The notes below the pieces were generated by a model. That model worked only from the letters and a program-made list of their open reading frames with translations. It had not been told where the DNA came from and made no database searches. Shown here in pieces: positions 48,278 through 64,000 of a DNA stretch of 64,000 nt. Source of the stretch: Dugong dugon (taxonomy: Eukaryota > Chordata > Mammalia > Sirenia > Dugongidae); contig CM057462.1 of the NCBI GenBank assembly GCA_030035585.1, positions 62,592,734 to 62,656,733 of the forward strand, written 5' to 3'. The position numbers and the translations under genes were made by a program. Positions within the stretch are counted from its first letter, which is position 1. Every line of letters starts with the position of its first letter.

Positions 48278-48379
48278 TTACGCTTCCAGAAAGAAGGAAA
48301 CATTCAATAGGATATCTGGAACAGGGAGGGAGAAAAATCCTGGCTATGGCATACCACCTGTCCAGAGGACACAGAATGT
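48233..48379 (-). repeat. Inverted duplication, arm A (AIRIM exon 4 with flanks)
   Basis: A 147-bp segment covering 64 nt of the last AIRIM intron, the whole coding exon 4 and 45 nt of 3' UTR. Its reverse complement recurs at 49568-49714 with about 10 mismatches by hand count and no gaps. This is the functional, expressed arm. Confidence 0.93.
48278..48315 (-). CDS. AIRIM: AIRIM coding exon 4 (C-terminus and stop)
   Basis: The acceptor ...GTTCCAG (AG at 48317-48316) follows a 176-nt intron with a pyrimidine-rich end. The exon encodes DILLNVSFFLEA and the TAA at 48280-48278. Human ends in FFLEE, so GAAGAG has become GAAGCG here. A near-identical inverted copy at 49568-49714 still reads GAAGAG at this place but lacks the stop. 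Confidence 0.92.
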
Positions 48380-51300
48380 CAGATTTATAAAAGACACAGA
48401 GGCTGTGAGAGCCTTTTTAAATGCTTCCAGAAATGTGGGACGCAGAGAAGGATAGGAGAGGAGAGATCGTGGGATAAATGAAAACCAGTACCTTGCACAA
48501 GGTCTTGTTCATCTTCTGAAATTTGGTCCCAGGCCTTGGGCAAAGCTTGGATGTTTGCCAAGTCTCCCCAGTGAATTGAGGAGAGAAGGTACTTTCTCTT
48601 CAGGTACCTTCCTGGAAGTTAAGGACTAGTCAAAAAGAAAATTAAACATGTTGATGAAAAAAATACCCTAGTGAGAGCCTAACCCGTTTCCCCCAAGTTG
48701 ATTTCAATTCATAGAGACCCTACAGGACACTGTAGAACTGCCCCATAAGGTTCCGTAGGCTGTAAATCTTTACGAAGGTAGACTGTCACATCTTTCTTCT
48801 GCAGAGTGGCTAGTGGTTTTGAACTGCTGACATTTCAGTCAGCAGCCGAGTGCTTAACCACTGTGCCACCAGAGAGTCTAGGGAGCTATAAAAGTGAAAG
48901 TGCAGCTATCATTATATATTACCAGGTGGGCAGGATTCGCCTGGCAAATATTCACACGTTTACTAGCACTTCTTTACTCAGATGGCTCTGTGCTACAGGA
49001 AGAGGAATGAAACACTGTCCCTGCAATCTAGAAGCCCCCCAGGGTGAGGAAGAAAACCAGAAACTGGAAAGAAAACCTTAGTGACATGAGAGATAAAGCG
49101 GACATTCAAAGGATAAATACATCCAGTTACGAAGTAGCAGGGAGCTTCCAGCTGATAAGAAAAGCATAAGCAAAGGTGCAGAAGGAGGGAAGCATGGGAT
49201 GAATCCGGGGAAAAGTAAATCTCCCAGTTTTGCTGGCATGGAGGCAGTGTGTAGAGAACAGCAGGAAAGTCCGCTGAAAAGGAAAGCTGAGCCACAAAGA
49301 GTGACAAGGTAGGGATTCTAAACTTTATCCTACTCGCAACAAAAGCTATTGAGAATTTCTATGTCTGCCAACATGATTAGAACTAGACTTCCAGAAGACA
49401 CATGGATTGAGACCATTAACTGGGGACAGGAAGAAGACAGCTTGGAGGGGAAGAAGCTAGAGACAGGGAAACCTGTCAAGAGGCTACACACAGTTAAGAG
49501 TCCAGGTGAGAGGTAAGAAACTGCGGAAGTGACACTGGGGATAGAGAGGATGGAGAAGACAAGAAGCACATTCTGTGTCCTCTGGACAGGTGGTATGCCA
49601 TAGCCAGGATTTTTCTCTCTCCCTATTCCAGATATCCTATTGAATGTTTCCTTCCTTCTGGAAGAGAAAGGAAGCTGTGTGTTGACCTGGTGACCAGGGG
49701 GAGCACAGCTGAAGGGAAATACAATTAAAGGACTTGACAAGCAACTGTAAACATTCTTAGAACAGTGCCTGGCAGGTAGCAAGTGCTCAAAAACGTTAGC
49801 TGCAGCTACTGCTCCTTCTGCTCATGTTGTTGCTGCTGCTACTCCTACCACCACTACCACTGCAATTAAAAAAGAAAGCAAAGATGGGAAGGGGAAGACG
49901 ATCCTTGTTTCCAGACTGGGTGATTAGACAGGGCTGACTCTACACTAAAGGAAAAGGGGGCTGAATTTGAGGGCTAGAAGGAGTAGTTCAATTTTAAACT
50001 TGAGTTTGCCATTCCAGTGAGAGATCCAGATGGAGGCAACTACAGGAAATGGGAAATCAAGACTAGAGACAAGATGAAATGTTGGGGTTTGGGAGTCACT
50101 CACATAAAGGTAGAAACTAAAGCCAGAGAGTAGATGAGGACATCAGAGAAGAATTGAGAATAAAGCTAGAACTCCAAGTGGTTCTTTCATAAAATCCTCC
50201 TCTTCTCATCGAGGAAAAGCACACACACCATTCAGAATGCAATACCCTCCCAACTGGTCTTTCTGCTTCCACCCTTGCCCCCCACCCCAAGTCTTTCCTC
50301 AAAACACGGTCAGGGTGATACTATTAAAAACGTAGGTCTGATCATGTCACTCTTCCGCTCAAAACCTTGTAATCAGTTTCCATCTCTCTCAGAGAAAAAG
50401 CCAAATGTTTTCAATGCCCTTTGAGCCCCTACATTGTCTAGCTGTATCTCTGACTTCACCTCTTATTAGGCTACCCCTCATCACTCTGATCTGGCCGCAC
50501 TGGCTTCCTTGCTATTTCCTGAACGTAACAGGCATATTCTCATCTCAGGGCCTTTGCATTTGATGTTCCCTCTGCTTGGAACACTCTTCCCCCACATATC
50601 TACATGGTTTCCTCCCGAACCTTCTTCAGGTCTTTGCTCAAATGTCACTTTCTCGGTGAGGACTGCCCTAACCACCTTATTTAAAATCACAATCCCACCC
50701 TTACCCTTCAATTTCCTCTTTCCCAGCTTTTTCTCCATAGCATTTATCACCATCTGACATACTATGTATTTTCCTTTTTTGTTTAATGTTCCTGGCACCT
50801 AGAACAGTTCCCGGCACCTAGAACAGTGCCTGGCAGGTAGGTACTCAATACTATTTGAGGAATGATTGTACTAAGGAATGTAGAAGGAATCCAAGTTCAG
50901 GAACCAAAAAGAACTGAACCAAACTATTTAGTTTTCTAATCTTGTGAAAACTGAAATTAAAAGGACTTCTTAGAACAGCTCTAGATACTATCTAAAATTA
51001 TGCAAAGGATACGAATTTCGATAATGTCTCTCAATATCTTGCAACCATTCCAACATGTCAGCCAGAGAGGGGCTCACAACTGAAGGCTGCAGGACAGCAT
51101 CAATGTCAACTGTGTTTGCATGCTGCTCATAGACCTGAAACACTTGCTCCACATGGCTGCTGACCGTGTCACGCACCTTGAGGAGGGTGGCTCTGTGGGG
51201 AAAGAGCAATATCATGAGAACATGAGAAAGGTCTGAGGCTGGGTTTCTCAGTGTTGGCACTATTGACATTTTGGACTGGGTAATTCTTTGTTGTGGGGGA

Positions 51301-54300
51301 CTGTCCTGTGCATTGTAACAGCATCCCTGGCCTCTACCCACTAGGTGCCAGGAGCAAACCACCACCACCCAAGCTGTGACGATCAAAAATGCCTCCAGAA
51401 ACTACCAAATGTCCTCTGGAGGGAAAAATAACCCCTATTTGAGACCCACTGGTTTAAAGAGAGTAGTGATGGTGCCCTGGAGGTAAGGATGACTCAGTAA
51501 TCAAAAAGTCACTTAGAGATGGAGAGGCTGAAGAAGTAATATGGCTCTCACAGCTGTGTGATAAGCCCAGTTGCCAAAGAAAGTAAAGACCAAGTGGCCT
51601 GCCTATCTGGGGCTGCAATAAAACTGCGTGAGGAGAGCAAATGCTCATAGTCCCATGCCACGGATGTGAAAAGGGAACAAGCAAGAGGTAACTGAAACAA
51701 AAAACCAGTACTATCCACATGCTACCCAGCCCCAGCCAGGAAATTTTTGAATGGTAGAGTCTGAGCTCTGGATGCACATAGACTCCTGTGGACCTTAGGA
51801 AATTTACTTATCCTTTCTCATGTATAAAAATGTTCTGTTTTGCTCACTACATATCCTAAGTATGCAGAACGGTACCTAGGTACCCAGTCTTAAGCACATA
51901 GAATAATAAAGACTTGTTTAATGAATGAATAAACAAAAAGGGTCATTGTGAAAATTAAGTGCATTTAAAATGCTTAGAACCGTGCCTAAGAAGTCCCTGG
52001 GTGGCACAAAATGGTTAAGTGCTTGACTACTAGCTGAAACGCTGGCGGTTTGAACCCACCTGGAGGCACCTTGGAAGACAGGCCCGGCGATCAGCTTCTG
52101 AAAGGTCACAGCCTTGAAAACTCTATGGAGCAGTTCTACTCCGCACACATGGGGCTGTCATTGAGTCGAAACTGACTTGACAGCAACTAACAACAGAGCA
52201 GTGCCTACCTTATGGCAAATGTTATTATTCCATTGGTGACTCCAAGGGGCCCAGCCACCAGCACAAAGGCTACAACTTCCCAAAAAGCACGGTATTCACT
52301 AGCCCAGAACTGTGGCTTTCAAAAAAGTTTGACCACGACTTACGATTATAAAAAAACACATTTAAAATAACTACCCAGTACCCTCACACAAATATGTAGT
52401 CAACTGAAATAAAAGTTCACAAAACCTGACCCTCTGAAACACTGATTTTCATAATGTGGGTCCTTTTCATTTGTGGGTTGTGACCAGCATTTTAAAAATC
52501 TAAAGTAGAAGACAAAATATCACAGAGTATCATGCGCGGTATTGTTTTGTGAAACGTTTATTCCAGTTATGTGTGTATATGTATGTGTATACAGATCATG
52601 ATACAAAATGTTATTTCTTCCTGTAGATCAAAGTCAAGTTTCAAAGTTACTGGCCTGGAGGAAACTTGGCGCCTCTTAGGAGGCAGACTTTCATGGGAGT
52701 TGTTTTTAAAATTGAGATATAATTCCCTGAAGCCTTCTTAAAACCAAACAACAGTTTAGCTTAACTAGTAAAAAAGAAGTCTGCCTTGAGCATTATGCTC
52801 TTATAAGAACCACCTATATGCAATCAATGTGACAACAACTCGAAAAATTAGATAGGAACCCTAGGGGGCAGTGACTTTATGTTAATAATGCGGGAGGAAC
52901 AACTCAGAAAAAGAGGTTGAGGATGGTTGCACAATTCAAAGACTATAATTAATGTCACTGAACTGTGCATGTAGGAACAGTGTAATTGGTGTATGTTTTG
53001 CTGTGTATATTCTCTAACAACAAAATTTTAAAAAACTGAGATAAAATTCACACACCATAAAATTTACCCTTTTAAAATGTACGATTCTACGGTTTTTAGT
53101 ATATTCAGAGTTGTGCACACATCACATCTATCTCAGAATGTTTTCATCACCCCAAAAAGAAACCCCACACCCATTAGCAGTCACTCCCCATTACCCCTTA
53201 GTCCATCCCCTAGCAATCACTAATTTACTTTCTGTCTCAATGGATTTGCCTATTCTGAACATTTCATAAAACTGGAATCATATAACAATGTGGCCTTTTG
53301 TGTCTGATTTCTTTCACTTAGCATATTGTTTTAAAGGTTCATCCATGTTGTAGCAAGTATCAGTATTTTGTTTTTTATGGTTGAATAATATTCCATTGTA
53401 TGGATATGTCATGTTTTGTTTATCCATTTATCAGCTGATGAACATTGGGTTTTTTCTTCTTCTACTTTTTGGCTATTATGAATAATGCTGACTCCCAGGG
53501 AGCTCTTTAACAGGTACTACTGATTAAAGAGCTGACCCATACAGAGACTGTCTATGATCAAGCAGGAGGTTCTTGGGGATTTCTGCCCTTATCCCTCATC
53601 AAACTATCCTCAATCCAGAAGTAAGAGAAGTACCTAGAACCATATGGTCCTTGATAGCTTATACATACCTTCATGAGCTGGTTTGCCTCTCATCTTTTAC
53701 CACTCACTCTGTGCCAGCCACTCTCTATGCAACAATACCCATACCCACCTCCTGACCCATTAGCACCTGCTCATCCTTCAGGTCTTGGGCATCACTTCCT
53801 CCCAGAAGCTCCCCATCTCCTCACAGTCTGGGGTAAGTACTTCTATGCTTCTACAACTCCTGGCACTTACCACTATCTTAGGACGTACCACAACATAATT
53901 TAATTGATTGATTGTCTATCTGGTCTATTGGACTGTGAGTTCCTAGAAACTAGAATTGAGTCTGGTTCATTGATGTATACCCAGCACCTTATGCTTAGCA
54001 TTCCATACGTGCTCAATACATGTATTTTGGATAAATGATGGTCCCCAATTTGACAGTTTCTTATTAGTCTATGGCATAGACTCTATACACTGGAACCTTC
54101 AAGGAAAGGCCACATGTGCTCTGTTTCTCCTGTCCACAATAATCTGTGAGATAGAGGGTCTAACAACTAGCATAAATCAGAGTTTGGAGACATGCTACTC
54201 TTGGGAAGAGAGAGACCAACATACAGCAGAACAAAGTGGTGGTTGAAGGCTCTGGCCTTGGGGTCAGGGAGACTTGGATTAGAATCACAGCTTTTCTATT

Positions 54301-55255
54301 TACTAATTGTGTGGCTATGGGCAATTTGCTTGAACCTCAGTTTCTGCACTTACAAAATGGGATTGAGTGAGGTTAAAGTGAGGTTAAAAAGATTTTATGA
54401 GGTAATGTATGTAAAACCCTTAGTTTACAATATAGCTCCTTGTGGCTTTTTACGATAAGGAATCCTGGTGGTGCAACAGGTAATCAATCATTCAAGCTGC
54501 TAACCAGCAGTTCTGCTGGAGAAAGACCTGGTGATCTGCTTCTGGTGATCTGCTCCCATAAAGATAACAGCCTAGAAAACCCTATGGGGAAGTCCTACTC
54601 TGTCACATGGGGTCACTATGAGTCAAAATCAACTTGATGGCACATCAACAAAAAAAGAAAGAAAGAAAAAAAAAACACAAAAAACTACAGAGTGCTAATA
54701 AGCTTCCTCCACTCTTCTTCTGTTCTGCTTTTGTACCTTCTACTAAGTCCACCACTGCCAGGCCTAGTCTCTGATGAGAAATGTCAGAAAATGGCCTTTT
54801 GACAGAGGTCCTACTGCAACAGCTGGAAAGGGGGGAAGGTTGAAACACCTCCAAGTGCCACGCTCTCAAGAAGAGAAAAACACCCTTCTGACAGATTCAC
54901 CCTTCTAACAGATTCATCTCTTATGAAACACCCAGTTTTAAAATCTTTCTGCAAACAAAGAGCACCACAGAGTCCCTTACAGCCTCTCCCCTAGCTTGTC
55001 CAGGACAATGTCACCAGCAGACAGCTGCTTCCGCCTCAGCCGCTCCTTTAGGTCTGGGAAGGACCGAAGTGACGGCACATCCTCAAATCGCACATTCTGG
55101 GCGGCCTGCAGCTGCTCTGCCAGGTTGCTGAGGGAGGCCAGGAGGGGCTGGCAGTCGCTCAGCGTGCTCCGCCACAGGCCCTGCTGTTCCTCCACCACCG
55201 GAAAGCACTTCTGCAGGGCCTCCTGCACAGCAAGCAAAGGCCGGTCTTGAGTCAT
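48278..55255 (-). CDS. AIRIM: AIRIM (C1orf109), complete coding region in four exons
   Basis: Joining 55255-54981, 51192-51013, 48607-48492 and 48315-48278 on the minus strand gives 202 codons plus a TAA stop; the human protein is 203 residues. The predicted protein starts MTQDRPLLAVQEAL and follows human C1orf109 closely from memory to the end (ADMLEWLQDIERHYR, GDLANIQALPKAW, DILLNVSF). Known role: AIRIM binds CINP and the AAA+ ATPases SPATA5 and SPATA5L1, in a complex acting in cytoplasmic pre-60S ribosome maturation and in replisome handling. The protein is helical, with no signal peptide or membrane segment. The start is the first ATG after a good acceptor (AG at 55260-55259) and has A at -3. 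Compared with human, one residue is missing in the acidic loop (SEDEQD against SKDEHQD), and the penultimate Glu-Glu is Glu-Ala before the stop. The second coding intron is U12-type. The gene is divergent from CDCA8. Confidence 0.95.
48492..48607 (-). CDS. AIRIM: AIRIM coding exon 3
   Basis: The in-frame acceptor is GGAAG (AG at 48609-48608), with a U12 branch site 11 nt upstream. The 116-nt exon encodes YLKRKYLLSSIHWGDLANIQ through EDEQDLVQ and ends in the first base of an Asp codon. The donor at 48491 reads GTACTG. An alternative AG five bases upstream would shift the frame and is not supported by the protein match. This exon lies between the two arms of the inverted duplication. Confidence 0.92.
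48679..48879 (-). mobile_element. AfroSINE in the AIRIM U12 intron
   Basis: AAGTTGATTTCAATTCATAG, GTAGACTGTCACATCTTTC, CCGAGTGCTTAACCACTGTG. Begins about 55 bp from the U12 branch site. Confidence 0.9.
49060..50130 (+). mobile_element. L2 LINE split by the AIRIM exon-4 copy
   Basis: GAATTTCTATGTCTGCCAAC, AAACCTGTCAAGAGGCTACA, AGTCCAGGTGAGAGGTAAG left; TTTAAACTTGAGTTTGCC, GAGAGATCCAGATGGAGGC right. Confidence 0.65.
49568..49714 (+). pseudogene. Inverted duplication, arm B: antisense copy of AIRIM exon 4 inside the U12 intron
   Basis: On the plus strand this runs from ACATTCTGTGTCC to CAGCTGAAG and keeps the pyrimidine tract, the acceptor-like TTCCAG and the exon reading DILLNVSF, then LLEE with no stop where arm A has GCG TAA. 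It interrupts an L2 element whose sequence resumes near 49880. A MIR-like stretch (GTGCCTGGCAGGTAGCAAGTG) follows it. It is antisense to AIRIM and so cannot be spliced into AIRIM mRNA in cis. Confidence 0.9.
50210..50880 (+). mobile_element. L2 3' end, well preserved
   Basis: GTCTGATCATGTCACTCTTC, TCAGGTCTTTGCTCAAATGT, ATTTATCACCATCTGACATA, GAACAGTGCCTGGCAGGTAG. Confidence 0.85.
51013..51192 (-). CDS. AIRIM: AIRIM coding exon 2
   Basis: The acceptor is CCCCACAG (AG at 51194-51193). The first base completes the Leu codon, and the exon encodes ATLLKVRDTVSSHVE through ADMLEWLQDIERHYRN. It ends with TC of a Ser codon (TCG), followed directly by GTATCCTTT, a U12-type donor rather than a normal U2 donor. 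Reading on into the intron gives a stop after eight codons, so intron retention would truncate the protein. Confidence 0.94.
51228..51458 (-). mobile_element. hAT-type MER element
   Basis: TGGCACTATTGACATTTTGG, CTGTCCTGTGCATTGTAAC, CTCTACCCACTAGGTGCC, ending TTTGAGACCCACTG. It sits just upstream of AIRIM exon 2. Confidence 0.75.
51460..51988. other. AIRIM intron DNA, no feature recognised
   Basis: Unique text; MIR-like tail near 51,860-51,960. Confidence 0.4.
51989..52196 (+). mobile_element. AfroSINE (long subtype)
   Basis: AGTCCCTGGGTGGCACAAAA, GATCAGCTTCTGAAAGGTCA, ACTTGACAGCAACTAACAAC. Confidence 0.9.
52310..52665. mobile_element. Possible non-autonomous DNA transposon
   Basis: TTTGTGGGTTGTGACCAGCA and TTATGTGTGTATATGTATGT resemble MER-type text; ends not resolved. 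Confidence 0.4.
52712..53030 (+). mobile_element. Afrotherian-type L1 3' UTR copy 3
   Basis: AAACCAAACAACAGTTTAGC, TTAATGTCACTGAACTGTGC, TGTATGTTTTGCTGTGTATA. Confidence 0.75.
53031..53490 (-). mobile_element. Old L1 (L1ME-type) fragment
   Basis: Reverse: AAAATTCACACACCATAAAA, CAATGGATTTGCCTATTCTG, AATAATATTCCATTGTATGG. Confidence 0.85.
53550..54040 (+). mobile_element. L2 3' region
   Basis: TGCTCATCCTTCAGGTCTTG, GGACTGTGAGTTCCTAGAAA, AGCATTCCATACGTGCTCAA. Confidence 0.65.
54240..54420 (+). mobile_element. MIR SINE
   Basis: GAATCACAGCTTTTCTATTT, GTGTGGCTATGGGCAATTTG, CTTGAACCTCAGTTTCTGC. Confidence 0.75.
54459..54652 (+). mobile_element. AfroSINE (diverged)
   Basis: AATCCTGGTGGTGCAACAGG, AGTCCTACTCTGTCACATGG, GTCAAAATCAACTTGATGGC, with an A-rich tail. 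Confidence 0.88.
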
Positions 55256-55258
55256 CTT
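54981..55258 (-). CDS. AIRIM: AIRIM coding exon 1 (3 nt of 5' UTR plus codons 1-91)
   Basis: Read on the minus strand, a pyrimidine-rich acceptor ends with AG at 55260-55259 and the exon begins three bases before the ATG (55255-55253). It encodes the N-terminal helical part ending DIVLDKLGERL. The donor at 54980 reads GTAAGG. The exon leaves two bases (CT) of a split Leu codon that the next exon completes. Confidence 0.93.
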
Positions 55259-55651
55259 CTGTGAAAATAAACAGAAACAGACAAAAACACGTTAGGTCCC
55301 AAGTCGGTAGCGGACGTACTGGGAGTTATGTCCGTTTTCATGTTAGGCCAACTTCTCAGCCTCCACCCTCAAACCAGTTTCCTCAGGTAAGGCTGTCTAT
55401 TCCTTCAGGCAGGAGTTCCTGTCGCGAGGTGTCGTCTTACCTCCAGAAGAGGATCTCTGAAGGAAGGGCCCTTGTTTGCCACCTCACGAAGGGTCCAGGG
55501 ATAGGGCGGTCTCCTATTTCAGACTGCGAATTCCCGGGACCGAGGCTGTGTCTCCCCGCTCCAGACTCGTGCTCCTGGAGCCAGAATCTTGTCTCCCCTT
55601 CATGCGGCTGCCCACCGCTTCCCCTAAATCAGAGGAGAGATTTTTGGTTAC

Positions 55652-55740
55652 CGCAACGAAACTCTCTGCGCATGCCCCTCTCCCTCCACCCCCTCCCCGG
55701 CCCCTCCGGCTCGTGAAGCGAAACCTCAGGCCACGGCGGC
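55652..55740 (-). other. AIRIM: Candidate AIRIM non-coding first exon
   Basis: Coding exon 1 begins with a 3' splice site, so an upstream non-coding exon must exist. In the CpG-rich region the minus strand has a donor-like GTAACC at 55651-55646, which would end such an exon at 55652. The transcription start is not visible; the upper limit given is a guess. Confidence 0.35.
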
Positions 55741-55905
55741 TTCTGCGTCACGGAAATACGTAATTCAACCGCAATGACTTCTGGGTGTTGTAGTTCTGCG
55801 TGTGGACTGGTTGCCTGATTGTAGTGCTTCTTAATGATTGGATGTTGTGAGATCTTTATAAGACGGCGACTTCTCATTCGTCAGCCGGTAGCAGTTAAGT
55901 TTGAA

Positions 55906-56003
55906 TTTGGTGGCGGCGGTCTCATGTCCGGTTAGCCACCGAGCCGATTCTCTCTCAGGAGGAGCAGCGAGGTTTTTCTCAGTCCTTGTTTTGGGACCCG
56001 CAG
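55906..56003 (+). other. CDCA8: CDCA8 5' UTR exon (start approximate)
   Basis: The exon ends at 56003 in CCGCAG followed by the donor GTACAT. The next acceptor is 156 nt later (AG at 56158-56159), 16 nt before the ATG. The 5' limit is unknown and set just after the CHR-like motif. Confidence 0.5.
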
Positions 56004-56175
56004 GTACATGACTTACGCTCTCTTTATGCCCAGACCCCGAAGGAGGGGAGTCCCCTTCTGGCCCCTTGGGTCCCAGTCCGCCCTCGCCCGTTCCTTTGCG
56101 GTTTCCTTAGTTCTCCTTCCTCCCTGACCCCTGGTCGTTCGGTCCCCCGCTCCCCACAGCCTCCACCGAAGCGCC

Positions 56176-63971
<7,796 letters not shown>

Positions 63972-64000
63972 GTAAGTAGGCACTCAGGTTGGGGAATGAG

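Larger units (their letters stand above)
48608..51012 (-). other. AIRIM: AIRIM U12-type (minor spliceosome) intron
   Basis: On the minus strand the intron opens with GTATCCTTT (51012-51004), the exact U12 5' splice-site consensus, and has TCCTTAACT (48625-48617), the exact U12 branch-site consensus, placing the likely branch A 11 nt before the intron end. It lacks the long polypyrimidine tract of U2 introns. It splits a Ser codon after the second base. The 2,405-nt intron contains L2 fragments, one AfroSINE and an inverted copy of AIRIM exon 4. Confidence 0.9.
55640..56003. promoter_or_regulatory. Bidirectional CpG-rich AIRIM/CDCA8 promoter
   Basis: This is the only CpG-dense stretch in the window, between divergent coding starts about 920 bp apart. 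Motifs seen: an NRF1-like TGCGCATGCC (55667-55676), a CRE/ATF-like TGCGTCACGG (55744-55753), a ZNF143-like ACTACAACACCCAGAAGTCA on the minus strand (55775-55794), an inverted CCAAT box ATTGG (55837-55841) and a CHR-like TTTGAA (55900-55905) next to GC-rich repeats. NF-Y/CHR architecture is typical of G2/M genes controlled by DREAM and MuvB, which fits CDCA8. No TATA box is apparent at a clear position, although TTTATAAGA lies at 55855. Confidence 0.75.

Noticed and set aside
48225..48455. Plus-strand 76-codon frame resembling a minus-strand frame at 49330-49782
   Set aside because: The similarity is real but is the antisense shadow of the AIRIM exon-4 inverted duplication, not a protein family.
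50988..51386. 132-codon minus frame extending AIRIM exon 2 on both sides
   Set aside because: Its ends are intron read-through; the true exon is 51192-51013.

Overview
The window is mammalian nuclear DNA, very probably from an elephant or another paenungulate afrotherian. The evidence is about 23 copies of the tRNA-derived AfroSINE family, fragments of a BovB-like RTE LINE with the same promoter-distal tail, afrotherian-type L1 3' ends, and ancient mammalian L2, MIR, MaLR and hAT-Charlie repeats. Genes have introns and the only CpG-rich stretch is a housekeeping-type promoter. The species is inferred from repeats; no search was run.

Layout. Positions 1 to about 48,000 hold no exon I can support: this is repeat-rich intergenic DNA. 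It includes four GT-rich degenerate tracts in the first 9 kb, a nested RTE/L1/LTR/SINE cluster at about 10,000-18,400, L1 and RTE debris at 24,500-27,400, L2 debris at 28,800-33,000, and two large L1 copies in opposite orientation at 41,259-47,062. Two repeat-poor blocks (about 27,700-28,300 and 36,850-37,900) look like possible distal regulatory DNA. From memory of human 1p34.3, RSPO1 should lie to the left, but no RSPO1 exon was recognised.

The right quarter holds two divergent genes sharing a CpG-rich promoter at about 55,640-56,000. On the minus strand is a complete four-coding-exon AIRIM gene (C1orf109; 202 codons plus stop, 55,255 down to 48,278), a ribosome-maturation factor. On the plus strand are the 5' UTR exon and first five coding exons of CDCA8 (borealin), giving 140 codons, about half the protein; the rest lies past the right edge.

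The most interesting points are in AIRIM. Its second coding intron (51,012-48,608) carries a perfect minor-spliceosome (U12) 5' splice site and branch site. Inside that intron, embedded in an L2 element and on the opposite strand, sits a 147-bp, about 93% identical copy of AIRIM's own last coding exon with its flanks. The two copies form inverted arms around coding exon 3.
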